Origin: Ilyomonas sp965214235
Lineage (GTDB): Bacteria > Bacteroidota > Bacteroidia > Chitinophagales > Chitinophagaceae
DNA: 64,000 nt
NCBI GenBank assembly: GCA_965214235.1
Contig: CBDCBH010000002.1
Coordinates: 1,319,187-1,383,186 of the forward strand
Reading direction: 5' to 3'
The notes beneath the pieces are model-generated. The model was not told the origin of the DNA and did not search any database. It saw only the letters and a program-made list of their open reading frames with translations. Shown one piece after another: positions 17,366 through 26,831 of this stretch. The stretch's first letter is position 1. Each line of letters opens with the position of its first letter. Both the position numbers and the translations under genes were made by a program.

Positions 17366-19387
17366 ATGCAGGGCAAACATATTATACTAACCGCTTTTGT
17401 TTTTATTGCATTTCATTTGGCTGCTGTTAGTCAGGTTTGCACTACATTGGGTCAAACGCCAGCCTCTGCTTTTCCGGTTTGCGGCACTGCAAATTTTAAA
17501 CAGCAAACCGTTCCTCTTTTCAGTACACACAGCATAACCGTTCCAGGATGTAGCAGCAACGATGGTTACATGGATTACAATCCGTTTTGGTACAAGTTTA
17601 CCTGCTTTCAATCCGGCACGCTTGGTTTTTTAATTACGCCAAATAATTTGGGTGATGATTATGACTGGCAATTGTACGACATAACAGGGCATAATGCTGA
17701 TGATGTGTTTACCGATAATTCGCTTGTTGTTACCGGCAACTGGGCGGGAACGTATGGAATAACAGGCGCACGAAACGGAGGTGCAAAAACGATTGAATGC
17801 GCCTCCGATCCTACTATAAAAGAAAATAGCTTCGCTGCTATGCCAACGCTTATAAAAGGGCACACTTACCTGTTGCTGATAAGCCATTATACGCGAACAC
17901 AAAGCGGTTATAGCTTATCCTTTTCAGGCGGCACCGCAAATATTACCGACCCAAGCACCCCGTCGTTAAAAAGCATCAATTCAAACTGTGAAGGCAACCA
18001 GATTATTTTAAGGTTAAATAAAAAAATGAAGTGCTCTTCGCTGGCTGCCGATGGCAGCGATTTCATTATCAATGCAACAGGCATTACCATTACCGCAGCA
18101 CAAGCTGTAAGCTGTAGCAGCAGCTTTGACATGGATTCGGTATTACTTACTTTAAGCAACGATTTACCACAAGGTAAATACACGGTTACAGTGAAAAATG
18201 GCAGTGATGGGAATACACTTCTTGATAACTGCGATAATGCTTTGAATGCGGGCGCATCCTTATCAATTACCATCTTGCCAAAACAACCTACGCCTTTTGA
18301 TAGCATCGCGCCGGTAACGTGTGCGCCGCAAATAATAGAGCTTGTTTTTAATAAGCCAATGCAATGCAATTCGATTGCTGAAGATGGGAGTGATTTTTCT
18401 ATCGCAGGCAACAATCCTGCTTCAATTGATGGGGCTTACGGCAGTTGCGAAAATGGCATAAGCGGTTCTATTTTCCTGCATCTTTCCCAACCCATTACCG
18501 AAGCCGGAACTTATACCATCACTACAAAAACGGGTACCGACGGCAATACCATTATTGATGAATGCGGAGAAATAACACCTGCAAATCAAAGCGTTTCTTT
18601 TTCAGTAAAAGATACCGTTTCGGCTTTCTTTACAGCACAGCTTTTTTATGGTTGTAAAGAAGATACCATTGCCGTTTCGCACGATGGCAGCCATGGTGTA
18701 AATAGTTGGCTTTGGTTGTTTAGCAATAGCGTAACGCGCGCAAAACAAAACACAGAGGTAATGTACAATTCGTATGGCGAAAAAAATATTGAACTGATTG
18801 TGAGCAATGGCTTTTGCAGCGACACGGCTTATTCATCATTGAACCTTGACAACGAATTAAAAGCCAATTTTACAATGCCTGATATTGCCTGCCCTAACAA
18901 CGCAGTAACCGTAACCGATACCAGCACCGGCGATATTATTTCATATCAGTGGAATTTTGGAAATGGAAATAATTATTTTGGGAAAAATCCGCCGCCGCAA
19001 ACCTATTCTCAAGCTAACAATTCTGTTAACTACCTGGTTCAGTTAATTGTACAAAACAACTTGCATTGCACCGATACGCTCACTAAGAACGTAAAGGTTG
19101 TTTACTCTTGTTTTATTGCTGTGCCTTCTGCTTTTACGCCTAATGGCGATGGTATTAACGATTACTTGTATCCGCTAAACGCTTACAAAGCCGATAACCT
19201 TTCATTTATCGTTTATAATCGTTTGGGGCAAGTGGTTTTTGAAACAAAAGACTGGACAAAAAAATGGGACGGACGCTTAAACGGGCAGCCGCAGCCCAAT
19301 GGAACCTACGTTTGGATGCTGCAATACATACATCACGATACAAAGCAGTTTTATAGTTTACACGGAACTACCGTTTTAATAAGATAA
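17366..19387 (+). CDS. Secreted type IX cargo protein with gliding-motility C-terminal domain
   Basis: 673 residues. A signal peptide (HIILTAFVFIAFHLAAVSQ) is followed by a beta-rich N-terminal domain (about 25-190), repeated Ig-like segments (NLPQGKYTVTVKNGSDGNT resembles EAGTYTITTKTGTDGNT), and two PKD-like domains (about 415-580). The last 85 residues form the CHU_C / type B sorting domain: PSAFTPNGDGINDYLYP, then YNRLGQVVFE, WDGRLNGQPQPNGTYVW. This domain directs export through the type IX secretion system and anchoring at the cell surface. It is probably an adhesin or matrix protein; the ligand is unknown. Confidence 0.9.
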   Translation: MQGKHIILTAFVFIAFHLAAVSQVCTTLGQTPASAFPVCGTANFKQQTVPLFSTHSITVPGCSSNDGYMDYNPFWYKFTCFQSGTLGFLITPNNLGDDYDWQLYDITGHNADDVFTDNSLVVTGNWAGTYGITGARNGGAKTIECASDPTIKENSFAAMPTLIKGHTYLLLISHYTRTQSGYSLSFSGGTANITDPSTPSLKSINSNCEGNQIILRLNKKMKCSSLAADGSDFIINATGITITAAQAVSCSSSFDMDSVLLTLSNDLPQGKYTVTVKNGSDGNTLLDNCDNALNAGASLSITILPKQPTPFDSIAPVTCAPQIIELVFNKPMQCNSIAEDGSDFSIAGNNPASIDGAYGSCENGISGSIFLHLSQPITEAGTYTITTKTGTDGNTIIDECGEITPANQSVSFSVKDTVSAFFTAQLFYGCKEDTIAVSHDGSHGVNSWLWLFSNSVTRAKQNTEVMYNSYGEKNIELIVSNGFCSDTAYSSLNLDNELKANFTMPDIACPNNAVTVTDTSTGDIISYQWNFGNGNNYFGKNPPPQTYSQANNSVNYLVQLIVQNNLHCTDTLTKNVKVVYSCFIAVPSAFTPNGDGINDYLYPLNAYKADNLSFIVYNRLGQVVFETKDWTKKWDGRLNGQPQPNGTYVWMLQYIHHDTKQFYSLHGTTVLIR

Positions 19388-19405
19388 TCAAAAAAAGGCA
19401 ATAGA

Positions 19406-19429
19406 AAAGCCGGTATAACTACCGGCTTT
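19406..19429. terminator. Bidirectional terminator hairpin
   Basis: AAAGCCGGTA (19406-19415) pairs perfectly with TACCGGCTTT (19420-19429) around a TAAC tetraloop. It lies between the convergent type IX cargo gene and the acidic ORF. On the minus strand a run of seven T follows a short distance later. Confidence 0.7.
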
Positions 19430-19460
19430 CAAATTTACAAATTCATCTTACCCTCGCAAA

Positions 19461-19823
19461 CTAAATTAAATCATCTTCTTCGTCTTCCTCATCTTCGTCA
19501 TCATTTAAATCATCAACATCTTCTGTAACAACATCTTCATCGTCAAAATCAGCATCCTCAACATCATCAATTTTATCTTCATCCCCTACAAGCGGATCAT
19601 CTTCATCTAAATCATCGTCTTTATCCAAGTTATCATCTTCGTCCAAATCTTCATCTTCATCCTCTACCTCATCCTCGTCTTCATCATAAGCGGTAATAGT
19701 AGGCGCAAAATCGGGATAGGTGCCATAATCAAATCCATTAAAATAATTTTCCGTTTGCATATTGGTGAGTAACATAGCCGTTTTTGTAAAAAAAATATCA
19801 ATTACTACGCCAACGTTTGACAT
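19461..19823 (-). CDS. Small highly acidic Asp/Glu-repeat protein
   Basis: Up to 120 residues; MQTENYFNGFDYG at 19760 is a plausible internal start (about 99 residues). From residue 46 on it is almost wholly Asp and Glu in irregular DEDEDL/DDDLDEDD repeats, with no fold visible. It could be a disordered chaperone- or metal-binding tail protein, or a low-complexity ORF. It lies just downstream of the glycosyltransferase operon on the same strand, 16 bases after the GT9 stop. Coding status is supported only by the long open frame and operon-like spacing. Confidence 0.5.
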   Translation of the reverse strand: MSNVGVVIDIFFTKTAMLLTNMQTENYFNGFDYGTYPDFAPTITAYDEDEDEVEDEDEDLDEDDNLDKDDDLDEDDPLVGDEDKIDDVEDADFDDEDVVTEDVDDLNDDEDEEDEEDDLI

Positions 19824-19839
19824 CCCAAATATTTTTATT

Positions 19840-20850
19840 TTATGTAACTGTTTTGGCTGCCTGGTTATTCAATTGCAATAAAGAAATCAGGTGTTGATAA
19901 GGAATTGAAAAATCGGGATGCTTAGTCCAATCCGTTACAAAATGAATGCTTTTGTTTAGCGGCGACCAACGCTCCGGCTCACCATCCATGCTAATGATAA
20001 TGCTTGGCGTTTCTGTAGCTGAAGCAATGTGCGAAACCCCTGTACAATTGGCAATTAAGCAGGCGGCATTTTTAATAAGCAAAGCAGCACAGCCGATACT
20101 TGTTTTGCCTGTTGCGTTAATAGTTTTATGATTCATGTTTGCTATCACTTGCTGTGTAAGTAAGGCTTCATCTTTTGTTCCGGTTATTACAACTGTAAAA
20201 CCTTTCTCAGCACAATAATCTGCCAGCTTTGCAAAATATTCGGGTTGCCATTGCCGCCACCCACCACGCGATCCAGGATGAATGCACACATAATTTTTTA
20301 ATTTTATTTCTGTGTGAAACTGTTCCCATTCTTTCTCATCCTGTTCGGTTAAAGGAAATTCTAAAAAATCGCCTTGCAAAGGCACACCCAAATGTTGCAT
20401 TAACGCCTGATGCCGGTGAATTTCTGAACCATAATTTGGGTATGATAAAAACAAATCCGAATCAACAAAACTTTCATCATTGTAAAAGCCCGCTATATGC
20501 TTTGCATTCCATGATAACATCATTTTGTTTACAATGGTTCCGTTGCCCTGCATCTGCAACAGCAAATCAAAATTTTTCGTTTTTATTTGCTCCAAAAAAA
20601 GTTGATATTCTGCTTCATTAAACGGTTGTTCCGGCAAGCCAATATAGCCGGGAAAATGAATAAACTGATCAAAATACTTATCAAACCGTTTTGCAAATTG
20701 TTCAGCCCAGGGCAAGCCAAGCAACGTAATTTTTGCGTAAGGATAAGCAGCACGCAAAGCTCTTATGGCAGGTATTGTGTTCAGCATATCGCCCAACTGC
20801 AAAGAACGAAAAACGGCAATGGTTTTTATTTTTTCGGGTGATAATTTCAT
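19840..20850 (-). CDS. Glycosyltransferase family 9 (heptosyltransferase-like)
   Basis: 336 residues with the two Rossmann-like halves of GT9/GT-B enzymes. Markers are IAVFRSLQLGDMLNTIPAIR at the N-terminus, the nucleotide-binding entry VCIHPGSRGGWRQW (about 188-201), and NCTGVSHIASATETPSI near 268-284. Family members transfer heptose from ADP-heptose to lipid A-core or other acceptors on the cytoplasmic face of the inner membrane. Its ATG overlaps the stop of the upstream GT2 gene by four bases (ATGA), so the two are translationally coupled. Sugar and acceptor are inferred from family and from a heptose phosphatase gene in the divergent operon. Confidence 0.88.
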   Translation of the reverse strand: MKLSPEKIKTIAVFRSLQLGDMLNTIPAIRALRAAYPYAKITLLGLPWAEQFAKRFDKYFDQFIHFPGYIGLPEQPFNEAEYQLFLEQIKTKNFDLLLQMQGNGTIVNKMMLSWNAKHIAGFYNDESFVDSDLFLSYPNYGSEIHRHQALMQHLGVPLQGDFLEFPLTEQDEKEWEQFHTEIKLKNYVCIHPGSRGGWRQWQPEYFAKLADYCAEKGFTVVITGTKDEALLTQQVIANMNHKTINATGKTSIGCAALLIKNAACLIANCTGVSHIASATETPSIIISMDGEPERWSPLNKSIHFVTDWTKHPDFSIPYQHLISLLQLNNQAAKTVT

Positions 20851-21824
20851 AGAAAAAAAACCTTGAATTTATAAGCTCCGTACAAGGTCCAAAATACCGA
20901 CAAAAAAGGAATGAAAAACGAAGTAATCACCATTTCGCACACGTGCGATAGCGAACGCGAATTGTTACGCAATCGTTTTGCAATAAAAACAAACTCCATT
21001 ATCAGCCAGCAAGCAAAACAAAAGGCCGATAAAAAATAAAAATGATTGATAAGTAAAAACAAACCAGCTATAAACAAAACAATCATTGCATAGTAATTCC
21101 AAAGCGGCGAAGCCAGTATTCTGGAACGAAACAAACAAGGATGTTTTTTAAACAACAAGGCATTAAACATGCTTTTCTTTTGTTCCTTCAAACTCACGCC
21201 CCACGCAGCTTTGCGCACCGGATGAACCACTACGGCATCCGCTGCTTTTACAATTGAAATATGAGCATTTAATAACTTAAATTCAAGCTCGCTATCTTCC
21301 CGCCACGCCATAGTAAAATCCTCATCGAAACCACCCGTTTTGCGCAATGCAGTTTTTGTACAGGCGCAGTTTGCGGTAATAAAATCAGCGGTCTCCAAAC
21401 CGGCTGTGTTGCGCTCATAATCGGTGGGTTGTTCAGGTATCGGCACAACAGTTTTTCCGCTAAAAGCAATGTCTTTTTTTTGGTTGAGTACATACGCGTT
21501 CCAATAACTTTGCAACCAGGTTTGAGACGGTTGTGTATCATCATCGGTAAATACAATCAATTCGCCGCTGGCTGTTTGCCAGCCCTGGTTTCGCGCTGCT
21601 GCTGGTCCACTTTTTTTTAATAATGAAGTATAAACAAACGTTGCATTTTTTTGCCCCAAAAATTGCTCTGCTAACGAAGCTGCCTGTTCATCTTCACCAT
21701 CCGAAACTACAACCACTTCATACGCACCGGTAAAGCTTTGCTGCTGCAATGCAGCAAGGCATTGCTTTAATAAATTTGCTCGTTTATAAGTAGGTATAAC
21801 AACAGAAATATTCACTTTCATCAT
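20847..21824 (-). CDS. Glycosyltransferase family 2 with C-terminal membrane helices
   Basis: 325 residues. The GT-A fold starts at once with SVVIPTYKRANLLKQCLAAL, and the metal-binding triad is in GELIVFTDDDTQPSQTWL (about 87-104). The acceptor/base region EDFTMAWREDSELEFKLL is typical of GT2. Residues about 245-325 hold two or three hydrophobic helices, which tether it to the inner membrane. It is the middle gene of the carbamoyltransferase-GT2-GT9 operon, with 15 bases to the gene before and ATGA overlap with the gene after. Donor sugar unknown. Confidence 0.87.
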   Translation of the reverse strand: MMKVNISVVIPTYKRANLLKQCLAALQQQSFTGAYEVVVVSDGEDEQAASLAEQFLGQKNATFVYTSLLKKSGPAAARNQGWQTASGELIVFTDDDTQPSQTWLQSYWNAYVLNQKKDIAFSGKTVVPIPEQPTDYERNTAGLETADFITANCACTKTALRKTGGFDEDFTMAWREDSELEFKLLNAHISIVKAADAVVVHPVRKAAWGVSLKEQKKSMFNALLFKKHPCLFRSRILASPLWNYYAMIVLFIAGLFLLINHFYFLSAFCFACWLIMEFVFIAKRLRNNSRSLSHVCEMVITSFFIPFLSVFWTLYGAYKFKVFFL

Positions 21825-21839
21825 AGTAAAAAGAGAAAC

Positions 21840-23591
21840 TTATTTTACTAAAACAGTTTCTTCGCGATAGTTTTTATTTACTGTTTTTCTTTCCCTCTTG
21901 TCAAGCCTGAAATCAAGTTGTAATGGCTTTTTTTCTAATAAGAAAGAACCAATCACCAACGCATCAAACGGCGATGTCCAAAAGCATTCAACCGCATCGC
22001 GTGGTGTGCAAACAATAGGCTCGCTACGGGTGTTGAAAGAAGTGTTTACTAACACTGGAACGCCGGTTATCTTTTTAAACTCTGTGAGCAGTTGATAATA
22101 CAACGGGTGCTGATGTTCATTAATGGTTTGTATTCGTGCCGTTCCATCCACATGCCGCACCGCAGGGATGGCATCTTTTTTATCTTCTTTTACACCGTAA
22201 ACAAACAACATAAACGGCGAATAGAGGGCGCCTTCAAACCATTCGTGCGCATCTTCTTCGCGAACTACAGGAGCTACCGGGCGAAAGTCTTCACGGTCTT
22301 TAATTTCATTCAATCTTGCCTGCATGTTTTCGTTTATGGGCGAAGCCAAAATAGATCGCGCACCTAATGCACGCGGTCCGAACTCCATGCGTCCCTGGCA
22401 CCACCCGATAATTTTATCCTGCGCTAATATTTGTGCAGTTTCTTTCGCTATATCAACCATTTTTTTATAGGGAACTTTTGTCCATTTTAAAAAGGTTTCT
22501 ATTTCTTCATTTTTAAACTCTGGTCCCCAGTAACAATGGTTCATCACAAACAATTTATCGTTGCTTTTTCTTTCCTGTGCATCAATCCATAAGGCTGCTC
22601 CCAACGCCGTTCCATCGTCGCCGGAAGCAGGTTGCACCCATATATTTTTAAATGATGAACGGTCTCTGATAACCGCATTGGCAACACAGTTTAACGCCAC
22701 GCCACCAGCGAGACAGAGGTTGCTTTCACCTGTTGTTTTGTGAAGCCAGTTTGCAAGTTGCAACACCGTTTCCTCCACAACTTTTTGCATTGAATGCGCA
22801 ATGTTGAAATGCTTTTCGCCAAAGGGTTCGCTTCGCAACCGTTTGGCGCCAAAACGTTCTTCCAAACGATATTCGTCAATGGTGTAAATACCGTTTTCTT
22901 TTACATCAATCATAGAGCGAAATTCATCCAGATAAACAGGCTTTCCATACGATGCCAATGCCATTACCTTGTACTCATCAGACGAATGCAAAAAGCCTAA
23001 ATGCGTGGTTACGGCTTCATACAATAAACCTATTGAATGCGGTATCATTACTTCGCCAATTTTGTTCAGTTCATTGCCTTTTCCAACGTAATAAGATGTG
23101 CTTACTTCTTCTCCCCTGCCATCAATCGTCATTACTGCTGCCGATGAATAAGGCGAACATAAAAAAGCACTTGCCGCATGTGCCAGATGGTGGTTTACAT
23201 AATGCCATTTCGCTGGCTCTGCCTTTGCACCAACAAAACGCTTTTGTAGGTGATGCGGGTAGCCATCCGCCAACATAAACGGCGCGGCTTTTATGTAGGA
23301 AGAAAACAACTCATCCCATTCGCCGTAAATGGTGGCGCCTTTGTTTTTATTAAGAAGTGTGGGATCGAACGAATAAGTGAAATGATCAACTTCATTCAAG
23401 TGAATACCGGCAACTTGCAAGCAATAATCTATCGCATGATAAGGCAGTTCCCATGTTGAAAACGGAATCGGTCGCTTGCCATGTTTAATGTGTGTAAAAC
23501 GTTCTTCTTCGGCGGCAGCCAGCAAAACGCCATCTTTTATAATGCACGCAGCGCTATCGTGAAAAACAGCATTGATACCAATTGTGTACAT
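21840..23591 (-). CDS. O-carbamoyltransferase (NodU/CmcH/TobZ family)
   Basis: 583 residues from MYTIGINAVFHDSAACI; an open frame extends 47 codons upstream but family alignment favours this start. The N-terminal YrdC/Kae1-like half carries the metal/adenylate motif NHHLAHAASAF and VMTIDGRGE. The C-terminal half ends with VNTSFNTRSEPIVCTPRDAV. The family moves a carbamoyl group from carbamoyl phosphate, via carbamoyladenylate, to a sugar hydroxyl, as in Nod factors, aminoglycosides and some LPS. It heads a three-gene operon with two glycosyltransferases, so the target is most likely a residue of the glycan built here. Confidence 0.9.
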   Translation of the reverse strand: MYTIGINAVFHDSAACIIKDGVLLAAAEEERFTHIKHGKRPIPFSTWELPYHAIDYCLQVAGIHLNEVDHFTYSFDPTLLNKNKGATIYGEWDELFSSYIKAAPFMLADGYPHHLQKRFVGAKAEPAKWHYVNHHLAHAASAFLCSPYSSAAVMTIDGRGEEVSTSYYVGKGNELNKIGEVMIPHSIGLLYEAVTTHLGFLHSSDEYKVMALASYGKPVYLDEFRSMIDVKENGIYTIDEYRLEERFGAKRLRSEPFGEKHFNIAHSMQKVVEETVLQLANWLHKTTGESNLCLAGGVALNCVANAVIRDRSSFKNIWVQPASGDDGTALGAALWIDAQERKSNDKLFVMNHCYWGPEFKNEEIETFLKWTKVPYKKMVDIAKETAQILAQDKIIGWCQGRMEFGPRALGARSILASPINENMQARLNEIKDREDFRPVAPVVREEDAHEWFEGALYSPFMLFVYGVKEDKKDAIPAVRHVDGTARIQTINEHQHPLYYQLLTEFKKITGVPVLVNTSFNTRSEPIVCTPRDAVECFWTSPFDALVIGSFLLEKKPLQLDFRLDKRERKTVNKNYREETVLVK

Positions 23592-23956
23592 AGAAGTAAG
23601 TTTATGAGAGAAAAATTTTTTAAAATAAAACGAATAGAGCAGAAGTCTGTTTTTGATTGTGTTTTCCGGTATTTTTTTATAACGAAACCACTGCAAACAA
23701 ATAGCAAACCACAGTTCCTTATTCCTTATCAAAAAGCCATCTGCAACTTCCTTTCAAAGTGTTCTGCATTGGTAAACATTTAGATAAATATGATGTTCAA
23801 TAAAAAGAAAATTCATAGCTATGCTTTTTTATTGATATGTTCATGTAGAAACGCTTCTACAAAAAGAAGCAGGCAAATTGATAACCTGCTGAACCGCTTG
23901 CCATTACTGGTTTGGCACCATTTTCAATACGCAATTTGCACATTTGCGAAAGCAGT
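23592..23956. other. Divergent intergenic region with two small hairpins
   Basis: This 365-bp gap separates the carbamoyltransferase operon from the divergent glycosyltransferase operon and must hold both promoters. I see no exact TAnnTTTG box. Two adjacent stems lie toward the plus-strand gene: TGTAGAA (23844-23850)/TTCTACA (23855-23861) and AGCAGG (23868-23873)/CCTGCT (23885-23890). They could be leader structures or regulator sites. Confidence 0.4.
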
Positions 23957-24952
23957 ATGACTATGAAAACAGAACGGCCGAAAATATTTACATGGCATAT
24001 CCATGGAACATATTTATATTATTTGTCGCAAGGAAATTTTACAATCTATATACCGGTTACTACAGAAAAAAACGAAGGCTATTATGGCAGAGGAGAAACG
24101 TTTCCATTCGGCGATAATGTGATTGAAGTAAATGCAAAAGATGTAAAAAACATAACGTTTGATTGCATCTTGTTTCAGACGAATAAAAACTATTTGATTG
24201 ACCAATATGATGTGCTTTCAGATGAACAACGCAAACTTCCCAAGGTTTATGTAGAGCACGATACGCCTGCAAAATATCCTGCCGATGCAAAGCATTTAAT
24301 GAATGACCCGGATGTGTTAATGGTTCATGTTACCAACTTCAATAAATTAATGTGGAACAATGACCATTGCAGAATTGTAAAGGTAATTGATCATGGTGTT
24401 ATCGTTCCTCCTCACAGTTATACCGGAGATCTGGAAAAAGGTGTTGTTATCGTCAATCATCTACACCAAAGAGGACGAAAATTAGGTGCAGATATTTTTG
24501 AAAAAGTAAGAAAGAAAATACCGCTTGACTTAATTGGCATGGGTACAGAAGAATATGGCGGTTTAGGCGAAGTGCTGCACCCGCAGATGCCTGATCTTGT
24601 TGGAAAATACCGCTTTTGTTTTAACCCGATCCGGTGGACCAGCCTGGGATTAGCCGTTCTGGAAGCAATGGCTACCGGCTTGCCTGTTGTAGCCCTTGCC
24701 ACTACTGAATATGTTACCGTAATAAAAGACGGAGTAAACGGTTTTATTCATACTGATATTGATTATTTAATTGAAAAAATGCAGTGGCTGTTAGAGAACA
24801 AAATCAAGTCTCACAGCGTAGGTAATGAAGCCAGAAAAACGATACAAAACAGATTTGGTATTGAACGATTTACAAATGATTGGGAGCAGGTGTTTCAACT
24901 TGCTATGATAAACAATAAACTAACCTATGAAAAAGAAAATAGCCTTCATTAG
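23957..24952 (+). CDS. Glycosyltransferase, GT4-like
   Basis: About 331 residues; the ATG at 23957 or 23963 is preferred over a frame opening at 23912. The C-terminal half carries the GT-B donor-site pattern SLGLAVLEAMATGLPVVALATTEY (positions about 233-256) with the conserved Glu, followed by GVNGFIHTDI. The N-terminal half is less typical (IFTWHIHGTYLYYLSQGNF) and includes VYVEHDTPAKYP. It overlaps the next glycosyltransferase by 26 bases and starts the rightward operon. A retaining sugar transfer to the glycan is inferred; specificity unknown. Confidence 0.8.
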   Translation: MTMKTERPKIFTWHIHGTYLYYLSQGNFTIYIPVTTEKNEGYYGRGETFPFGDNVIEVNAKDVKNITFDCILFQTNKNYLIDQYDVLSDEQRKLPKVYVEHDTPAKYPADAKHLMNDPDVLMVHVTNFNKLMWNNDHCRIVKVIDHGVIVPPHSYTGDLEKGVVIVNHLHQRGRKLGADIFEKVRKKIPLDLIGMGTEEYGGLGEVLHPQMPDLVGKYRFCFNPIRWTSLGLAVLEAMATGLPVVALATTEYVTVIKDGVNGFIHTDIDYLIEKMQWLLENKIKSHSVGNEARKTIQNRFGIERFTNDWEQVFQLAMINNKLTYEKENSLH

Positions 24953-26267
24953 TGAACACGCTTCGCCGCTGGCAACCTTAGGTGGCGTTGACAGCGGCGG
25001 ACAAAATGTGTATGTGGCGGAACTGCCCAAACACTTAGCCGAAATGGGTTATGAGATTGATATTTTTACGCGGAAAGAAAGTAATATTTCAACGGTTATT
25101 AATTGGCTTCCTAACATTCGTGTGATTCATGTAAAAGCAGGTCCGGCAACCATTCTGCCAAAGGAAGAATTGCTTTGCCACATGGATGAATTTACCGATA
25201 ACATGGCAAAGTTTATTAGTAACGAAAATGTGTGTTACCAGTTAATACATGCCAATTTTTTTATGTCTGCGATGGTGGCATCCAACATCAAAAAAAAGTT
25301 TGGCATTCCATATACAGTAACGTTTCATGCGCTGGGTTTGGTTCGGCAACTGTATCAAAAAGAAATGGATAAATTTCCTGCAAGCCGCATCCATATTGAG
25401 AAAGAGATTGTTTGGGATGCCGATTTTTTAATAGCAGAATGTCCGCAGGATAAAGAAGATTTGATACAGCATTACAACGCAAATGCAAATAAAATTACTA
25501 TCATTCCGTGCGGCTTCAGTAACAAAGAATTTTATCCTATTGAAAAAAGGAAAGCCAGAACCATTTTACATCTTCCCCAGCACGAAAAAATATTACTTCA
25601 GTTGGGAAGAATGGTTCCGCGCAAAGGAGTTGACAATGTAATAAAAGCCATTAGTAAAATAAAAAGCGGGTTGCACTCCATACATCTTGTAATTGTTGGC
25701 GGCGATGCCGATACGCCTGATCCAAATTTAACACCCGAAATTGCACGTTTAATAGAAGTGGCGAAGAATGCAAATGTTCGATCACGCATTACGTTTGTTG
25801 GCAGAAAAACACGCGATGTATTGAAGTATTATTATGCTGCTGCCGACTTGTTTATTACAACGCCTTGGTATGAGCCATTCGGTATTACACCATTAGAAGC
25901 GATGGCTTGCGGAACGCCTGTAATTGGCGCCAATGTAGGTGGTATAAAGTACAGCATTGACGATGGCAAAACCGGCTTTCTTGTTCCGCCAAATAACCCC
26001 GAAGCTTTAGCCGAAAAAATTGAACAAGCGTTAAGTTGCGAGTATAATTTACAAGTTATGAGCAACAATTGCGTTCAACGCGTGAATAAATTGTTTACAT
26101 GGAAACAAGTGGCGGCCAGCTGCGATGCTTTATATCATAAAATGGTTGCAAGAAGACACAACACACAACCTGTTTTAAATACTTTTATTAAAGGAAACTA
26201 TTTCGCTTTGCGCAACCATCAACTTATTACTAACGAGCCATGGTTTGCTATTTTTGCCACAGAGTAA
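24927..26267 (+). CDS. Glycosyltransferase family 4 (sucrose-phosphate-synthase/MshA-like)
   Basis: 446 residues with a full GT4 GT-B fold. The glycine loop LGGVDSGGQNVYVAELPKHL (17-36) resembles sucrose-synthase and MshA-type enzymes. Further motifs are FHALGLVRQ, LLQLGRMVPRKGVDNVIKAI, and the E-x7-E donor site EPFGITPLEAMACGTPVIGA. These are retaining enzymes using NDP-sugars. It overlaps the upstream gene by 26 bases and is followed after 6 bases by the heptose bisphosphate phosphatase gene, so the operon is tight. Product not deducible from sequence alone. Confidence 0.88.
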   Translation: MKKKIAFISEHASPLATLGGVDSGGQNVYVAELPKHLAEMGYEIDIFTRKESNISTVINWLPNIRVIHVKAGPATILPKEELLCHMDEFTDNMAKFISNENVCYQLIHANFFMSAMVASNIKKKFGIPYTVTFHALGLVRQLYQKEMDKFPASRIHIEKEIVWDADFLIAECPQDKEDLIQHYNANANKITIIPCGFSNKEFYPIEKRKARTILHLPQHEKILLQLGRMVPRKGVDNVIKAISKIKSGLHSIHLVIVGGDADTPDPNLTPEIARLIEVAKNANVRSRITFVGRKTRDVLKYYYAAADLFITTPWYEPFGITPLEAMACGTPVIGANVGGIKYSIDDGKTGFLVPPNNPEALAEKIEQALSCEYNLQVMSNNCVQRVNKLFTWKQVAASCDALYHKMVARRHNTQPVLNTFIKGNYFALRNHQLITNEPWFAIFATE

Positions 26268-26273
26268 CAACAG

Positions 26274-26831
26274 ATGAAGAAAGCAATTTTTATTGATAAA
26301 GACGGCACATTAATTCCGGATATACCGTATAACGTCAACCCTAAACTCATTACACTTTCCGATACAGCTATACCAGCTTTGCAATTACTGCAAAATCAAA
26401 ATTTTTTGTTGATTGTCATCTCCAATCAAAGCGGTGTGGCAAGAGGATATTTTAAAGAAGAAGACTTGCAAAATGTAAGTAATGCTATCACTGATTTATT
26501 AAATGAAGAAGGCGTTATTATCAATGGCTTTTACTATTGTCCGCATTATAAAGAAGGAACTGTAAAAGAATACACCATTGATTGTGATTGCCGCAAACCT
26601 AAACCTGGCCTGCTTTTGCGGGCGGTTAAAGATTTTAATATAGATGTAAAACAATCGTGGATGGTAGGAGATATTTTAAACGATGTTGAAGCCGGTAAAG
26701 CTGCTGGTTGCAAAACCATCTTACTTAAAAATGGCAACGAAACCGAATGGATAATGAATGAAAAACGACAACCCGATTTTGTTGCAGAAAATTTACTTGA
26801 GGCTGCTAATCTGATTGTAGAAAATTCATGA
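26274..26831 (+). CDS. gmhB: D-glycero-D-manno-heptose 1,7-bisphosphate phosphatase (HAD-IIIA)
   Basis: 185 residues, the standard length of GmhB. HAD motif I is FIDKDGTLI (nucleophile Asp8, acid Asp10), motif II VISNQSG, motif III Lys in CRKPKPG, motif IV VGDILNDVEAG. The structural zinc loop is complete: YCPHYKEG followed by CDCRKP. GmhB removes the 7-phosphate (or 1-phosphate) on the route to ADP- or GDP-heptose. Histidinol-phosphate phosphatases are similar, but the heptosyltransferase-type neighbours on both sides favour heptose. The stop overlaps the next start (ATGA). Genes for HldE, GmhA and epimerase are not in this window. Confidence 0.88.
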   Translation: MKKAIFIDKDGTLIPDIPYNVNPKLITLSDTAIPALQLLQNQNFLLIVISNQSGVARGYFKEEDLQNVSNAITDLLNEEGVIINGFYYCPHYKEGTVKEYTIDCDCRKPKPGLLLRAVKDFNIDVKQSWMVGDILNDVEAGKAAGCKTILLKNGNETEWIMNEKRQPDFVAENLLEAANLIVENS

